A DNA stretch of 64,000 nt from positions 18,147,492 to 18,211,491 of the forward strand of contig NC_059372.1 of NCBI RefSeq assembly GCF_019703515.2, given 5' to 3'. Numbering within the stretch: the stretch's first letter is position 1; every line of letters begins with the position of its first letter. The translations under genes and the position numbers were made by a program. The DNA comes from Myxocyprinus asiaticus (Eukaryota > Chordata > Actinopteri > Cypriniformes > Catostomidae). Under the pieces are notes generated by a model. The model did no database searches and was not told where the DNA came from. It saw only the letters and a list, made by a program, of their open reading frames with translations. Shown piece by piece: positions 33,085 to 46,238 of this stretch.

Positions 33085-33511
33085 CCTAAGGGCAGTACAG
33101 CTGGATGCCCTGGAGGAAGAATGCAAAAGATCTGCCCACACTTCACTCATTCACTTTCACCAAGCTCAGGTAGAGAAAGAAAGAGAGAATGTGTAATCTT
33201 GCCATTAAGGCACCTTAATCTTGCTTTTTGAGATTAAAGGTCAAGGTAACCTCTGTCCTCCACTTGCAGGCAGAGGAGAGGATGGAACAGGAGAGACAAG
33301 AGAAGCTGAGGAGGGAGGAAGAGAAGCTAGCTGAGGTAAACTAAATGGTGACCTCTGACCTTCTGACAGAATGACCCGAAGCTGCAAAGAGAATGGCAGA
33401 ATCTTCAGCAGGGGGTCCACGAGTCCTGACCGACCATTGGAAGGGCATGACCCCACAGCAGCTCAATGATATCCACACACATAGAGAGAGACAGTGCTTT
33501 GAAAAAGAGGT
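33085..33511 (+). pseudogene. ribc1: ribc1-like RIB43A protein, two surviving exons
   Basis: RIB43A-domain proteins are coiled-coil ciliary microtubule inner proteins. Exon A ends ALEEECKRSAHTSLIHFHQAQ with a GTAGAG donor after about 33169. Exon B starts after TTGCAG at 33270 (AEERMEQERQ) and runs in one frame through SDLLTE, GGPRVLTDHWKGMTPQQL and HRERQCFEKE to a GTTCAG donor at about 33511. SDLLTE and WKGMTPQQ are conserved landmarks of the family. In exon B the frame is interrupted by TAA (about 33342) and TGA (about 33372). Both sit where the family reads through, so this is a pseudogene. Its divergent position next to the smc1a remnant supports RIBC1 over RIBC2. A possible further piece lies at 33590-33720. 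Confidence 0.72.
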
Positions 33512-33719
33512 TCAGATCATACACTTACATACTCCACTTTAGCTCTCTGATCATACCAGTATAATGAACTCTTTGTCATTCTAACCAGAGATGGAGAGAG
33601 ATGGAGAAGCAGAGAGAGCTGGCATGTGATTGCCATCTGATGGATCAGGAGAAGGATGAGAAAGGAGAGTTCAGCTCAGCAAATACAATTAACAAATGGC
33701 TAGAGAGCAGCAAGCACAG

Positions 33720-35539
33720 TAAGTGGCAGGTTCAAATTTTATTTTCATTAAAAATACATAGTAGTACTCAAGTAGAATTCAGACTGCTGACAAAATACTG
33801 CTCATTATTAAAAGTAGCTGTGCAGTGCAATATGTATAAGATTACAACACTAAAACTGAGTTATTTTAAATATAGTAATAATAGAGACATCTTTGCATGT
33901 CTGTAAATAATTATGTTGTCAGGCCCAGACAGAATCTGCCACATTATCTCCCCACATTTTCAGTGCTTATTTTGAATCTAAATCTGTGGAATATGTGGAA
34001 TGGATTTAAACTATGATGGAGCAATGCTGCCACATATTATTATTATTTTTTAATTATTAATTGTGTCATAAAAACAACTTATTTTCTCATAATAACAAAA
34101 TATTATGTCATAAAAATGAAATTTTCTCATAATAACAAGATATTATGTCATAAAAACTACATCTTTTCTCATGATAAGATATTTATCATAAAAACAACAT
34201 CAACAAAAAATCCCATTAATTCTTTTTTTAGACATACACATTTCAATTTAATAACAAAATTCAATCAAATTAAACTGAGTAATCTTAAAAAAAAAAAGAA
34301 AAGAAAAAAGAAATCTTAAAAGTAGGCTCAAATATTTTTGAGTGTGTAAGTAAATTTAGATTCAGCAAATGCTTTGAAATATCGATGTACAAAATAGCTT
34401 TACTTTAACTGTTTTGAATGAAAAGGTTTTATTCATTGCACAAATTTTTTAAGTGGCAAATAAAATGTCAACCAAAAATCAATATTTTATTTTATTATTT
34501 TCATTGAAATGCCTCTGTAGTTTCATTTGTTTAAATGCCAGACAGTTATTGGATTGCATATATATATTTATATAATTGATGTTAGACAAGTGCATGAACG
34601 ATGAACAATCTCTCATGAACACATTCAATATACTGTATATTTACCATCTGTTTGATAATTGGCTGATGAAACTCTTGTATTATTTTCTAATTGTCATTAA
34701 AATAGCTACATTTATGATTTTACACTATATAGCTTTTTTTAAGATCAGTTTGTTTTAGCCCAACATAGATTTATGTGTGAATGTTTGGAAAAACTCCCAA
34801 GGGTTACACTTGAAGTCTATTCAAATATTATTGTAATTTGATTAATTATATTAAATTCAATATAAAATAAATATTATACTCTCGTCCTTTTTGCGAACAC
34901 TCCAAAACATCTTGGCCTTCAGTTTACACTAATACAGTTCAGAAAACATAGACCTTTTCCAGCTTAATTTTTTTTAAAATATTTTCCTCTGAAACCTTGC
35001 GATTCCGGAGAAAAATAAAAAAATCTATGCTGACTTTACAAAATGTTACAAAATAAAATAAATTTACATGTAGGATTAATTTACCACTGAGTAGCCTACA
35101 CTGTACTGTAAGTACAGGTGGGCTGGGACATGAAAAGTGATACATAGCCTATAAGTTAATTGTCAGATGCTGAAAACCTCGCTAAAACGACATGACATAA
35201 CTAACTTGTTATTACAAGAAACTATGTTGTTTTTACGATAAAACTGAGGGAAAAATAAGTATGTGGCAGCATTGCACCACTGTATTAAACAGCATGAAAT
35301 GTTTCTAAGAGTACCTCAGACTTATTGGTAGCTGAAAGCGTCATCAAATTAACCAAGCTATTTAATAGCATTACATAGGACTTCTGTAGATCAACGGACA
35401 TTTAAATTCTATGAAAATATTCTGTAGGAAATATGAGTTTTCTGCCGGCACAGATTCCGTGTGGGCCTGCTCTTTGCATATTATTTCACAGCTGTTTGCT
35501 GTCACATTCTTGGGTGTCTAGAAACAATAGGTTACATAT
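33720..35539. other. AT-rich intergenic stretch
   Basis: Tandem-like TCATAATAACAA(A/G)ATATTATG units at 34085-34190, and otherwise AT-rich sequence with no recognisable exon. ORFs here are short and without protein likeness. Confidence 0.4.
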
Positions 35540-36239
35540 TGTAACCCGGTTTTCTGAAACATCGAGTGGAGAGATCCACCTATGGGAAGGGCATCCATAC
35601 CTGACCTCTGCAGAAGCATCCAATTGCACCAAGTCTGGCTAGAGAGGCAGAAGCGTGTGACCTATGCCAGGTAAGGCCCGCACCTTACCTGGGTGCGTAT
35701 AAGTACCTGCACGTGCTGCTGTTCCTCAGTAAGTATATTCGCTTCTCATGCAGCAAGCGGGACAAGTTTGTGGATCTCTCCACTCGATGTTTCAGAGAAC
35801 CAGGTTTACGAATAGTAACCTATTGTTCTCTTTCATCATCTCGTGTTCGAGATCCACCTATGGGAGATAGGGACAGCTCCTTGATTGCCCAATACACTCA
35901 CAGTGAGGCCCTGTAAGCCAGGGGGTGGTCACTTCAGAGAGGCGGTGCTTGACACATCCCATAATCATGTGCCTGATAACCCTGGAGCACAAAAGTGAGA
36001 ACTGTACACAGGCAGAAGCGTGAATAACATGTTAGTGATACAAACATGTAAATCAGCCTGGCAGCATACATACAGTAAAGATGGCACCTAGGCAGGAATA
36101 AAAATGACATGCTTGGTGACATGAGTGTGCAGAACCTGATGGCCCAAACACCTTTTCCCTTTCCTTTTATTTATTTATTTATTTTTTTAGAAAAAGAAAA
36201 AGATCTTACAGGGAAGAGGCTATGAAAAGCCCACCCCCA

Positions 36240-37112
36240 GGACAGAATGAGCTAGGTAGTAATGAACAAAAGTGTGGGGAGAAGCCCAGCTGGCAGCAGA
36301 ACAGATGTCCTGCAATGAGACTCCCCTAAACAGAGCCCAAGAGGTGGCCATGCCCCTCGTGAAGTGAGCTCTGAGGCCTCATGGAGGCTGCACTCCCCTG
36401 GATTCATATACCAAAATTATAGCTTCCACAAGCCAATGTGAGAGGTGTTGCTTAGAAATGGGATTCCCTGTGTGAGGGGGGGCCCAAGAGATGAAGAGCT
36501 AATCGCTCTTCCGAAAAGTACTGGTCCTATCCATGTACACACGAAGGGCACGCACAGGACACAGAGCATTCAGCCTCTGATCCTCTGCAGAGGAGAAAGG
36601 AGGAGGGTGAAAAGCGTAAAGCTCCATTACCTCACAGGTGAATGCTGGGAAACATTTAGACATAAAGGCCAGGTTGGGCCTAAGAAAAACCTTATCCGCA
36701 CTGAGAATTTAGTGCACGAAGAATGAACAGAGAGTGCATGAAAATCACTGACACGTTTAGCAGATGCCAAAGCCAGGAGCAAAGCTGTCTTAAAAGACAG
36801 CAATTTCAGGGAAATGCTTCCCAGAGGCTCAAAAGGCTGTTGAGATAGAGCCTCCAGCACCATGGGGAGGTCCCACTCAGGAACAGTTCTCCTAGAAACT
36901 GGGAGTGAATGGCAGGTGCCCTTCATAAATCTACAAATGAGGGGGTGCTGCCCCGCCGCTGTGCCGTCGAACCCAACATGGCAAGTGGAAATAGCTGCTA
37001 GGTAGACCTTTATAGTGGAAAAAGACTTTTTTATAGTGTAAAAAACACAAAATATCAGGTACTGAACACTGATATGATGTGGAACGGTGCCATCATACCA
37101 CCCTTCGAACAC
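36240..37112 (-). pseudogene. DIRS copy 3 tyrosine recombinase
   Basis: From 37112 the frame reads KVYLAAISTCHVGFDG (core-binding domain), then LLSFKTALLLALASAKRVSD with the first catalytic Arg. After a frame break near 36630 it continues YMDRTSTF..., ISKQHLSHWLVEAI and RAHFTRGMATSWAL with the HxxR motif near 36350. A TGA interrupts just before RAHFTRG. This enzyme would insert the circular cDNA. The copy is dead. Confidence 0.72.
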
Positions 37113-37376
37113 TCGCCATTACAGTCATGTAGGGACTGTGTGGAGGGGGCCCTAGCATTCTGTATGGTGGCAACCACACGTGGGGGGAACCCCATCGTGC
37201 TCAAGTTTGCCCTCTCACAGGCCAAGCCCAGAGAGCCACCCTGTCCGGGTGAGGGTGGTAAATCTCCCTGTTCAATTGAGACAGTAGGTCTGTGTATAAC
37301 GGGAGGGGCCACGGCTGGGCATGCGAAAGAGGAATTATCTCTGCCAGCCATGGTGCCTTGGGCCACCTGGGTGCTA

Positions 37377-37734
37377 TTAAAATGAGGGACAGGCTCTGCT
37401 CTGCTCTCTCACCCTGACAATGGTGGGGGCTATCAAGCGCAGGGGAGGAAATGCGTAGAGCAGCACTTTGGGCCACGGATGGGCAAGTGTGTCCACACCG
37501 ATGGGTGTGTCCTCATCCTTTAGCGAGAAGAACATAGGACAATGGGTGTTTTCGTGTGAGGCAAAGAGATCTACGGTTGCCTGACCGAATCTCTCCCACA
37601 GCATGCCCACTATCTGAGGGTGGAGGCACCAGTCTCCACAGAGTGGGTTCCCCCTCGACAGAAGGTCTGCACCCGTGTTCAGAATGCCTGGAACATGGGT
37701 CATGCGTAACGACAGGAAGAGCCGCCTGCTTCAT
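37377..37734 (-). pseudogene. DIRS copy 3 RNase H C-terminal part
   Basis: Reads HVPGILNTGADLLSRGNP, then a WCLHPQIV...WERFGQATVDLFAS segment, the closing part of a DIRS RNase H and the linker to the recombinase. The upstream catalytic segment (about 37740-38170) is in broken frames. Confidence 0.65.
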
Positions 37735-38169
37735 ACTAAAAGCCTGTGAGCTAGAGCGTGAAGCTTGGGAGAGTGCATGACTCCTTGGCGATTGATATGT
37801 GCCACCACTGTGGTGTTGTCACAGCAAACACGCACATAATGCCTCTGCCAGCGGGGCAGGAAATGATTCAGAGCTTTCCATTAAGTCATGAGCTCCAAAT
37901 AATTTATGTGGGCTGAACGAAGTTCTCTCGGCCATGAACCGTTCACCATTCTGCCCTCCTGAGTGGCTCCCCACCCTGTTAAGGACACGTCTGTAGTTAT
38001 CATTTTCGCAACATAACTGCCCCGAGGAGGGTCCCATGTGTGTAAAAATCTGCACTACTCCAGTGGCACAGGGCTGCTGCGCACGAGGGCGTCACTGTAA
38101 CGGAGCGACAGAGATCATGTAATGGGATGAAATGGAGGGATGAAACCCACTTCATGAATGCCCTCATTG

Positions 38170-39255
38170 TCAGAAGGCCCAAAGGCAAAGATGAATAGCT
38201 GATGCCATAAGACCCTGCAATCTGAGACATGTGCGATATTGCACTTCCTCCCCTTCCTTGAATTGTGAAAGACAATTCATTAGAGAGAGAACCTGCTCTT
38301 GTGATAGATGCACATGCAGGTTGAATTCAGCTCCAGACCCAGGAATATAATACTCTGAACGGGTGTAAAAATTGCTCTTGTTCACATTCACTTTGAAGTC
38401 GAGCGATATGATGTGCGCGAGCACATGACGAGTGTCTTGCACCACTTTCTCTTTGGAATTGGCTTTGATCAGCCAATTGTCTATATATGTTAGGATCTTT
38501 AGACCCGTTATTCTCAGCAAGGCTAAGCCCGCCTCCGCACATAGACAGAACAATCTCGGACTCAGCGAGAGGCCGAAAGGAAGAACTGTGAATTCGTAAC
38601 ATATGCCCTGATAGGCAAAATGAAGAAATTTCCTGTGTGGGGAATAGATGTTTATATGGAAAAAAGCATCTTTCAGATCGACTGATGTGAACCAGTCATT
38701 CTGATAAATTGAGCGAGAAAGGGTGCCGTGCATTAAAATTCTGAAATTGTATTTCCTCAAATGTTTGTTCAACACTCTGAGATCCAGAATAGGACAGAGA
38801 GAGCCATCTTTCTTTGGAACTAGGAAATAATGGGAGCAAAGCCCCTGATGGCATAGATCCAGGGGTACCACCTGAATTGCCCCCTTCCTGAGGAGGGAGG
38901 AGATTTCTTCCTTCAGAACATGAGCAGCGCTTTCCTCTGTGTGAGAGGAGATAACGCCGCTGAAACGCGGGGGTTTCCTGGCAAACTGGAGTCTGTACCC
39001 CTGCATTATAGCTTGAAACACCCACTCGGGAGCCAACACAGCCTGCCAAGCTGTTATATGACTCACAAGTGTCCCCACATGAATCGAGGAAACGCTTATA
39101 ACTGCGTTTGTACCCGGTTTGCTCATTTGTGATGCAATGGCGCCATCTAGTGGACAAGGGGGCGACATGTGGGGTTGCCAAGAGATGTTCTCTCTCGGTA
39201 ACGAATTCATTTGATTCGTTTGAATTTTTGGATTTATTTGTGTTTTGGGAAACAC
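38170..39255 (-). pseudogene. DIRS copy 3 reverse transcriptase with altered active site
   Basis: 361 open codons. Landmarks: EEISSLLRKGAIQVVP, SHYFLVPKKDG (fingers), FTSVDLKDAFFH with the first catalytic Asp, PFGLSLSPR, then TYIDNWL where the family has Y-x-D-D-W. The second Asp of the catalytic pair is Asn (GAC AAT, near 38480). The frame is otherwise long and open through the connection region. Loss of an active-site Asp should abolish polymerisation. Confidence 0.8.
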
Positions 39256-39719
39256 TGGGGCCGATGCCTTTCTTGAATGAGTGAGAGTAATGTGATGGGG
39301 GTGGTGTGGTGACCCATGCCGAGAGCCACCATATCCTTAACTTCGAGGCCCGCGAGACCGTGTTTGAGGTCGAGCGGGTCTCCCCAACAATGCCTCATGT
39401 GCTTAGCACACACAGGGAGGACAGGGAGGAGTTGTTGCCTTGGGAGGGGATCCCAGGAGTTTCCCGTCGTACACATCCCTCTCTTGGTCAGTAGCATTTT
39501 GTAAGGCTGCCATTCGATATTGAGGCGAGCGGCCGCTCATTCACAAAATTCGATGAGGACAGATTTGGGTAAGGCTGCGGCGGTGCTAGCCTGGGGAGTC
39601 AGGGAAGACGGGATGGCCTCCTCATCCTCTGAACGCTCGACAAGGCCCACATCGTCCTCATCACCAGAACTGGCCGGTTCATCTAACCATTTTCTTGAAG
39701 AAATATAGAGAACAAACAC
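39230..39719 (-). pseudogene. DIRS copy 3 gag remnant
   Basis: Overlapping minus-strand open frames with LPVCAKHMRHCWGDPLDLKHGL and an acidic Ser-rich stretch (DEDDVGLVERSEDEEA) near 39650. This is assigned by position upstream of the reverse transcriptase. No full-length frame. Confidence 0.5.
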
Positions 39720-40849
39720 TGTATGTAATGCTGTATGTATTCATATCCAGCTTTTTGTTCACATGGTTTAGGCACTGCTCTGTTAGATGAGGGTCAAAAA
39801 GGTCAAAGGGACAGTTCTGTATTTGACAAGCCTCCATATGCAAATGTGTACCTTGTCTGTACATTCTCCAGAAATATTTTTGCAGTAGTATGCATTAAAA
39901 CTGTGTATTTAATAGGGCTGTGTCGATACAATCAAATATCGATATATCGTGATATTTTTCTCACAATATTGTATCGACAATTAGATCCATGCATCGTGAT
40001 ATATCCTGATATTTTCAGTGCAATCAGAGATGCTATAATGAGGCATGAAGGAGACAAACTGATCCTGCAGGAATCACGGTTTCTTTCACGAATATGCTAG
40101 ACCTCTTTCATGCGTTTGGATCTAGGGTCAGGCAAAAATATTGATTTTCTACTTAATCTTCATTGTACAATCCCAATGTCGATTCTTAAAATGCACAGAT
40201 CGCTCTTTCTTTCTATCTGCAATCCCCAACAATCAGATGTGTGTAAATACTTCCCATTTGCTACAAAAAATGTCTGTGATTAGCCACAGAATTTTTTAGA
40301 TTTCACTTCCAAGATCTTTAACAGCGTGCTGAGAGTAAAAGTTTTGATTCTTTCTGTGTAATGTAATTCCAAAGACTAGATCCGAGCAAACCATTTGTTG
40401 TTTAACAAGATCTATTTTAATATCCTTTCTGTTCTCTACAGTCAGTTATTTATCAAAAACAACAAAACAAACATTTAATTCTAATCACACATAGCATGGA
40501 TGTTGCAAAGAAGCCATTCGATCAAACAACTGTACTGTCAAAGTCCCTGCTACAAGTCTTAAAGAGACAGTACCATTTTAGCTTGTTCTACATGTCTAAG
40601 TAAATACTTGTAAATAGTACAAATTAGGCATGTAAACAACAAACATGTTACAATATACTGTATATATGCAATATAATATATGCAATTTCGTATTGCGTAT
40701 TGTGTATTGTATACTGTACAGTGTATGTTATTATTTGTATATTGTTGAGTGTAATTATGTGTATATCAGATGTTTAAATTGTGCTGTTAATTTGATGCTA
40801 TTGTAAATTGGTACATGTCTCATCACTGTCACGACTGCTATGTTGATCG

Positions 40850-40945
40850 GAACTGCACCCAAGAATTTCACACACCATTGCACTTGTGTATATGGCTGTG
40901 TGACAATAAAGTGATTTGATTTGATTTTTGATTTGATTTCAATAC
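40850..40945 (+). repeat. LINE-like 3' tail
   Basis: AACTGCACCCAAGAATTTCA...TTGCACTTGTGTATATGGCTGTGTGACAATAAA followed by tandem GTGATTTGATTTGATTT. This is a 3' terminus recognised from fish non-LTR elements. The coding part is absent. Confidence 0.5.
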
Positions 40946-40950
40946 ATCAT

Positions 40951-41319
40951 TGTGGTGATGGGGGCGTAGTTATGTGTCTGTTTGCGGGAGAGAGGGAGTG
41001 GTATGGCTCCTCAAGCTGGTTGACATGATATCTAACAGCTGTTTCTTGTTACAGTGATACTAGGGAGAGACCTTAAAAGCAGCCAAAACACACCAATGCA
41101 GTGACTGGTGTGCCTTATTGTGTGTTTTATTATTATTGTGAAGCTGAAGTGTTTGAGAAGTTTATTAACAGTGTTTTGTTGCATTGAACTGTCTGAAATA
41201 AGAAAGCCCTGAGAAGGCTGCACTCAAATGGACCAAAAGCAGAAAATAAAAGCCTACCTGAAGCGCATCACTGCTCCCCGTCTCCTCCTTCCATACCAGA
41301 ACCTTTAAACTGTGTTACA
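40951..41319 (+). mobile_element. solo gypsy-type LTR
   Basis: TGTGGTGATGGGGG ... AACTGTGTTACA, 369 bp, the same LTR as 28797-28403 and 27111-27502. It has no internal region on either side. Flanks ATCAT and ACCAT may be a worn 5-bp target duplication. Confidence 0.8.
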
Positions 41320-41660
41320 ACCATATTTATTGATGTAATACATGAACTACATTTAAAAAGCTAAAATGTCACCAAAATGATGAAAAATGAATGATAAAAT
41401 AAAATTTGTAAAATTGATATGTATGTAATTTAACAAGTTAGAAGGTCCCCTGTATAATGAATAACAGCATTAGCTGAAAGAGAATTTCTTTCATACTGTA
41501 TGCAAGCAAAATGGACATTATAACTGAACTATTTAACTAATTTCAAATGAACAGAAATTAAAAGCGAAATCGAACCATGATATCGTGATGTATCGCAATA
41601 TATCGAATCGTGACGTGTATCGCAATACGTATCATATCGTGAAGTGGCTGGTGATACCCA

Positions 41661-42790
41661 GCTTCAAGGCATTCAAGGACACAATTTATCTTGAGTATTA
41701 GACAGCTAAACACTTACCACTTTGATTTGAAGAGAGCATCTAGCAACTACCGTGACTTCTACGCAGCCAGTTCCTTGTAAATCTAGTGTTTAGATACGTG
41801 ACGCTCGCCTCACGCTCCTGAGGGATTATGGGCATCATTTAACGTGTCCAGTGGATCGACAATTTCGCTGGAAATAGTAGCGTCAATACTGGGTATTTCA
41901 TCCGACTATACATGTTTCACTGATATAATGTGAAATCGAACATACTACTCCACTGGTGTATACTGTTTTTGGCATACTATAACAGTGAAGTATGGATATT
42001 CGGATGCAGTAAAAGTGTTGTCGCTAGTTTTAGCGCGTTAGCCAACCTCAATCCTTATATGTTAAATGATGTACATATTCACACAGGGTGTGGTGTGGTG
42101 AGGGTAAAGTATTCAACTCAATTTGCAAGGTGCTGTCTTCACAGAAGTTTCGGTAGTTACTATATATTCACTTTAAATTAAAGTTGTTTGTTTTTAGCCT
42201 TTGTCTAATGCTTAAGAGAAAATGAGTGCTTAAATACTAGGGTGGGACTCCCACTATCTTCTCTTTTTCCTAAACCTTGATCACCAGAAATCTTACAGAA
42301 ATAATGTTGGTCTACATTTCCAAACACTTTTTATGTTTTTCGTTCATAAATTTGACTTTTATAAACATAAAGAAAACTTATTGCTGCTGCTTCTGGCACA
42401 CACAGCACATTTCTGATAAAAGCTTATTTCTTGCAGTGAATACTTATATGAAATGTCATGTTATGATGAATAGTCACACAAACTGACAACTGTTGCAGAT
42501 GTAAATTATTCCACTTATTTTATTCAAGAATTATGTACTTACACTGGCTGATTTCTGATGCAGATACAAAAGCATAATCCATTTCTTATCTAGTTAATGT
42601 AGCCCACCCTCACTGACCACATCAGTGGTCACTGCTGTAGTATAGACAAACACCACAGGGGGATGTGGCCAGCCAATGACAGTCCCACAGCCTTACTCAG
42701 TGTTAAACATCTGGTCCACTGCCTGAACCTTGGATTTAGGATGGACCCCACCGAACCTCACCGAAATGACCTGCAGGTTGAAATGTGATG
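41661..42790. other. unassigned intergenic stretch
   Basis: No exon or RNA gene recognised. Short open frames (41930-42181, 42277-42486) show no protein likeness. Confidence 0.4.
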
Positions 42791-42799
42791 CACCTTATT

Positions 42800-43470
42800 A
42801 ATCTCTGCCTGTATCACCTTTGTCTATTGATGGACTACACTCTTAAAATGGAATACATAGACTATCATTTAATTGCCAACAAAAGCCTTCATCAGCCAAC
42901 TAACAAAGGACAATGCATCAATGTGAACTTCTGCAGTTAATCCAGGATAGACTTCAAAGACATTAATCATTAATCTTAAAGTTACAAATATATATATATA
43001 TATATATATTTATTTTCTTTATTGTTTTTATTTTCTTTATTTTTTTAAACAATGGACATTAACACTTACTTATTTTACAAATTTAAAACCATGACTTGCA
43101 CTGCACATAAATAACTAATACTGGCATTATATTCATGTTATTTAGCCAGAGGGGAACTGGCCCCCACAGTGAGCCTGGTTTCTCCCAAGGTTATTATTCT
43201 CCATTAACCAACATCTTATGGAGATTTGTGTTCCTTGCCACAGTCGCCTTCAGCTTGCTCACTGGGGTTCTAAATACAATTATTATTTAATTATTTAATT
43301 TCTATAAACAATTTACAATCATATTTAATCAAACTACACAATGATCACTCAAAGACTTTATAGATATTACAGTTTCATTTTTTTTTAATGCATGATTTTC
43401 TGTAAAGCTGCTTTGAAATTATGTGTGTTGTGAAAAGTGCTATAATAATACAAATGACATGACTTGACTT
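42800..43470 (+). repeat. dispersed repeat A, 'GCCAGAGGGGAACTGGCCCC' family
   Basis: Contains AGCCAGAGGGGAACTGGCCC, TTCCTTGCCACAGTCGCCTT and the 3' end GTAAAGCTGCTTTGAAATTATGTGTGTTGTGAAAAGTGCTATA..., shared with 47880-48430. A common fish repeat whose class I cannot assign. Confidence 0.65.
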
Positions 43471-44857
43471 GGTCCTTCATTTATTGTCACATCATATGCA
43501 GTATAAATAACAGAACATACAGGAGGAGTAAGAGACTGTTAGGACAAGCTATTTATTTATGCTTTAAGCCTACAGTAGATGAAGCCAGTTTAAGATGCGT
43601 TTTAATGGATTATGAGCTTGAATGCATACATTTGACAAATAACAACAGAAATCGCAATGTTTGTTCACTAATCAAGCCCTAAAGTCAACATGGAATGCCA
43701 TTTACAATCCATTTTACTTCCATAATGTTACATTTTCAAGTGAAATGGGATATTCAATGTGGAAAAAATGTATGGCAGAACTTGATTTTATCCATCAGGG
43801 TTGACTGGATCATGAAAATGTGGTTGGAGGGGAGGGGTTAAAAAATAAGATGCCTTGGTGACATCAGCCAAAAAGGAAAGTTGTTTCAGAGGCCAAGCAA
43901 ATTATAAAATTTTGATGAAAGATCTATTTTTTCAAACAGTTTTTTTCTTTAAAACAACATGCACCGATGAATCCTTCACAATAAGATTAAGAATGTGTAT
44001 TTAGAAAGTGAAAAGGTTTTTTTCTTTTTATTTCATGTTGACTTTAAGTGGCGCCCCCAATTCTCTTGCACTAGTTGAGGGCAGTAAAGTGGATATCTGA
44101 GAGTCAATTCATCTTCAAGCTCAATACACAGTCAAGACTCTGACAAAATACACAAGTCTAGCAGCAGTTCAGTTGAATATTGAGTTGAAAATAATTTGCA
44201 TCACTACTGCCTCCCGTAAGAAAATAGATCTCTAAGGGACTTTTGTCCTGAGTGTGTCTGTACAGCTTTTGTGAAGGAAGCTAACACAGATCGGAATAAT
44301 AACAGAGCAGTCTGGCCCCCACAGCTGTCCCAAAGGACTGGGAATAACTGCAAAGACAGTGGTCTCAAAGATCTGAGTCAGCACATATTGCTCCCTGGGA
44401 GTGTATGTGTGCAAATACGATGATTGCATCCTTTCTTTTGCCCTGCCACTGCAATGATAGATTTGAATCAGATACACACAATACTGCCATTATTCAGCAC
44501 TTGGGAAACTATAAGCACAATCTTGTTTTGTCAGTAACTTCAATTAGATGAAAGCAGTTATGGTGCTTTTTTTTTTCTTTTTTTTTAATCCAATCTGTTT
44601 ATACAATTGTATTAATATTTTATTTTTTTATCGGAACCTGCAACATTTAGATATCAAAGGACTTTTTTTCTTTGTTTTGGAAACTATGCACTACTTATCT
44701 ACCACAGTCCTATCACAACTAACAAGTTACTCTAAAGTTAAAATTTTGTACAAAACTGAAACAAGTAAACGGTTACAAAACCTAACAAGACAGTTTCAAA
44801 TGTCAAAACAAACAATCTTTTGGGTTATATTTACATTCATCTGGGAATAAAACGGTT

Positions 44858-45506
44858 AGTTTACCCACAAAATATACATTCTGTTATCATTTACTCACCC
44901 ACATGCCATACCAGATGTGTATGACTTTCTTTGTTCTGCAGAACACAAACGAAGATTTTTAGAAGAATATTTTAGAAGAGTATCTTTAGGTCCATACAAT
45001 GAAAGTGAGTGGTAACCAGACCTTTCAAGCTCCAAAAATCACATAAAGGCAGGATAAAAGTAATCTATAAGACTCCAGTGGTTAAATCTATATCTTCAGA
45101 AGCGATATGATAGGTGTGTCCTTTTTTTTTTTTTTTTTTTTTACTATAAATCTCCACTTTCACATTTATAGATATTTATAGATAGAGATTTATAGTAAAA
45201 AAGGATAAAAAATAATGATCTGTTTCTCACCTAAAGTGATTGCATCGCTTCAGAAGACATATTAAACCACTGGAGTGGTATGGATTATTTTTATGCTGCC
45301 TTTATGTGCTTTTTGGAGCTTTAAAGGTCTGACCACCCTTTACTTGCATTGAAAGGATCTACAGAGCTGAAATATTCAAATCTTAATTTGTGTTCAAATC
45401 TACATTTGTGATCAGCAGAAGAAAGAAAGTCATACACATCTGGGATGGCAAGAGGGTGAACTGATAAGATCAGAGAATTTCCATTTTTGGATGAAATATC
45501 CCTTTA
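44858..45506. repeat. foldback MITE, long family
   Basis: Left AGTTTACCCACAAAATATACATTCTG and right TTTTTGGATGAAATATCCCTTTAAG, with the GTCCATACAATGAAAGTGAGTGG core and its inverted partner near 45340. Confidence 0.8.
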
Positions 45507-45965
45507 AGAGATTTCCCCCCCGTGCCACTTCTCTTGAGAAATACCAGATGTGCCATAGCTTCTTTCAGTGCTAATTTCTGCTATGTTTGTTTATCAAACT
45601 AGTAATCAAAGACACCAAAATGCAAAATGCAAAAAAAAAAAAAAAAAAAAGGAAAAGAATGCTATTTGGTATACTGGTATGGAATCATATTTCCCATCCA
45701 AACAAAGCATACATTCTCTGTGTAATAAGACACAAGCTAGAACATACATTAATTAAACTGTATATATCTCTGAGTGTGAGATGTACTCTCTCACAACCCT
45801 ATCTAACTCAAGACTACCTCACAACTTAATACGCACCTTACATGTGTATTCTTATGGCTTTACACCAACAGGACTGCAAGAGAGTATCTGTCAATACAGA
45901 TGAATACACTGCACAAAAAGCAATAAAAAAAACACATACAAAAATGTCATGGTGGAAAATGCTTA

Positions 45966-46238
45966 AAAAGGCATAGTTCACCCAAAAATGAAAATTCTGT
46001 CATCATTTACTCATCCTCATGACGTTCCAAACCCGTATGTCTTTCTTTCTTCCGTGGAACACAAAAGGAAGAATGTTAGCCTTAGTCACCATTCACTTTC
46101 ATTGCATTTTTTATCAATACAATAAAAGTCAATAGTGACTGAGGCTGGAAGAAAGACAAATCTAACAGGTTTGGAACAACATTAGGGTGAGTAAATTATG
46201 AAATATTTTTTTTTTTTTGGGTGAATTATCCCTTCAAG
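45966..46238. repeat. short foldback MITE
   Basis: Left AGGCATAGTTCACCCAAAAATG and right TTTGGGTGAATTATCCCTTCA, about 270 bp, of the same family as 22010-22253. Confidence 0.8.

Larger units (their letters stand above)
35540..39720 (-). mobile_element. DIRS-family retrotransposon, copy 3, different family, minus strand
   Basis: Transcript order on the minus strand is gag (about 39690-39230), reverse transcriptase (about 38990-38170), RNase H (37734-37377) and tyrosine recombinase (37366-36240), the DIRS arrangement. AAACATCGAGTGGAGAGATCCAC at 35559-35581 is perfectly inverted at 35772-35794, part of the terminal hairpin. The sequence shares domain order but not close nucleotide identity with copies 1 and 2. 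Stops and frame breaks make it inactive. Both outer borders are approximate. Confidence 0.82.
39913..41660. mobile_element. hAT-like element with TATCGAT-rich ends
   Basis: Left end TAGGGCTGTGTCGATACAATC. Right end TGGCTGGTGATACCCAGC, whose complement (GCTGGGTATCACCAGCC) loosely mirrors the left. Both ends carry TATCGTGATAT-type sequence. No transposase was seen and the last bases of the right terminus seem worn. A solo LTR and a LINE-like tail lie inside. Confidence 0.4.
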
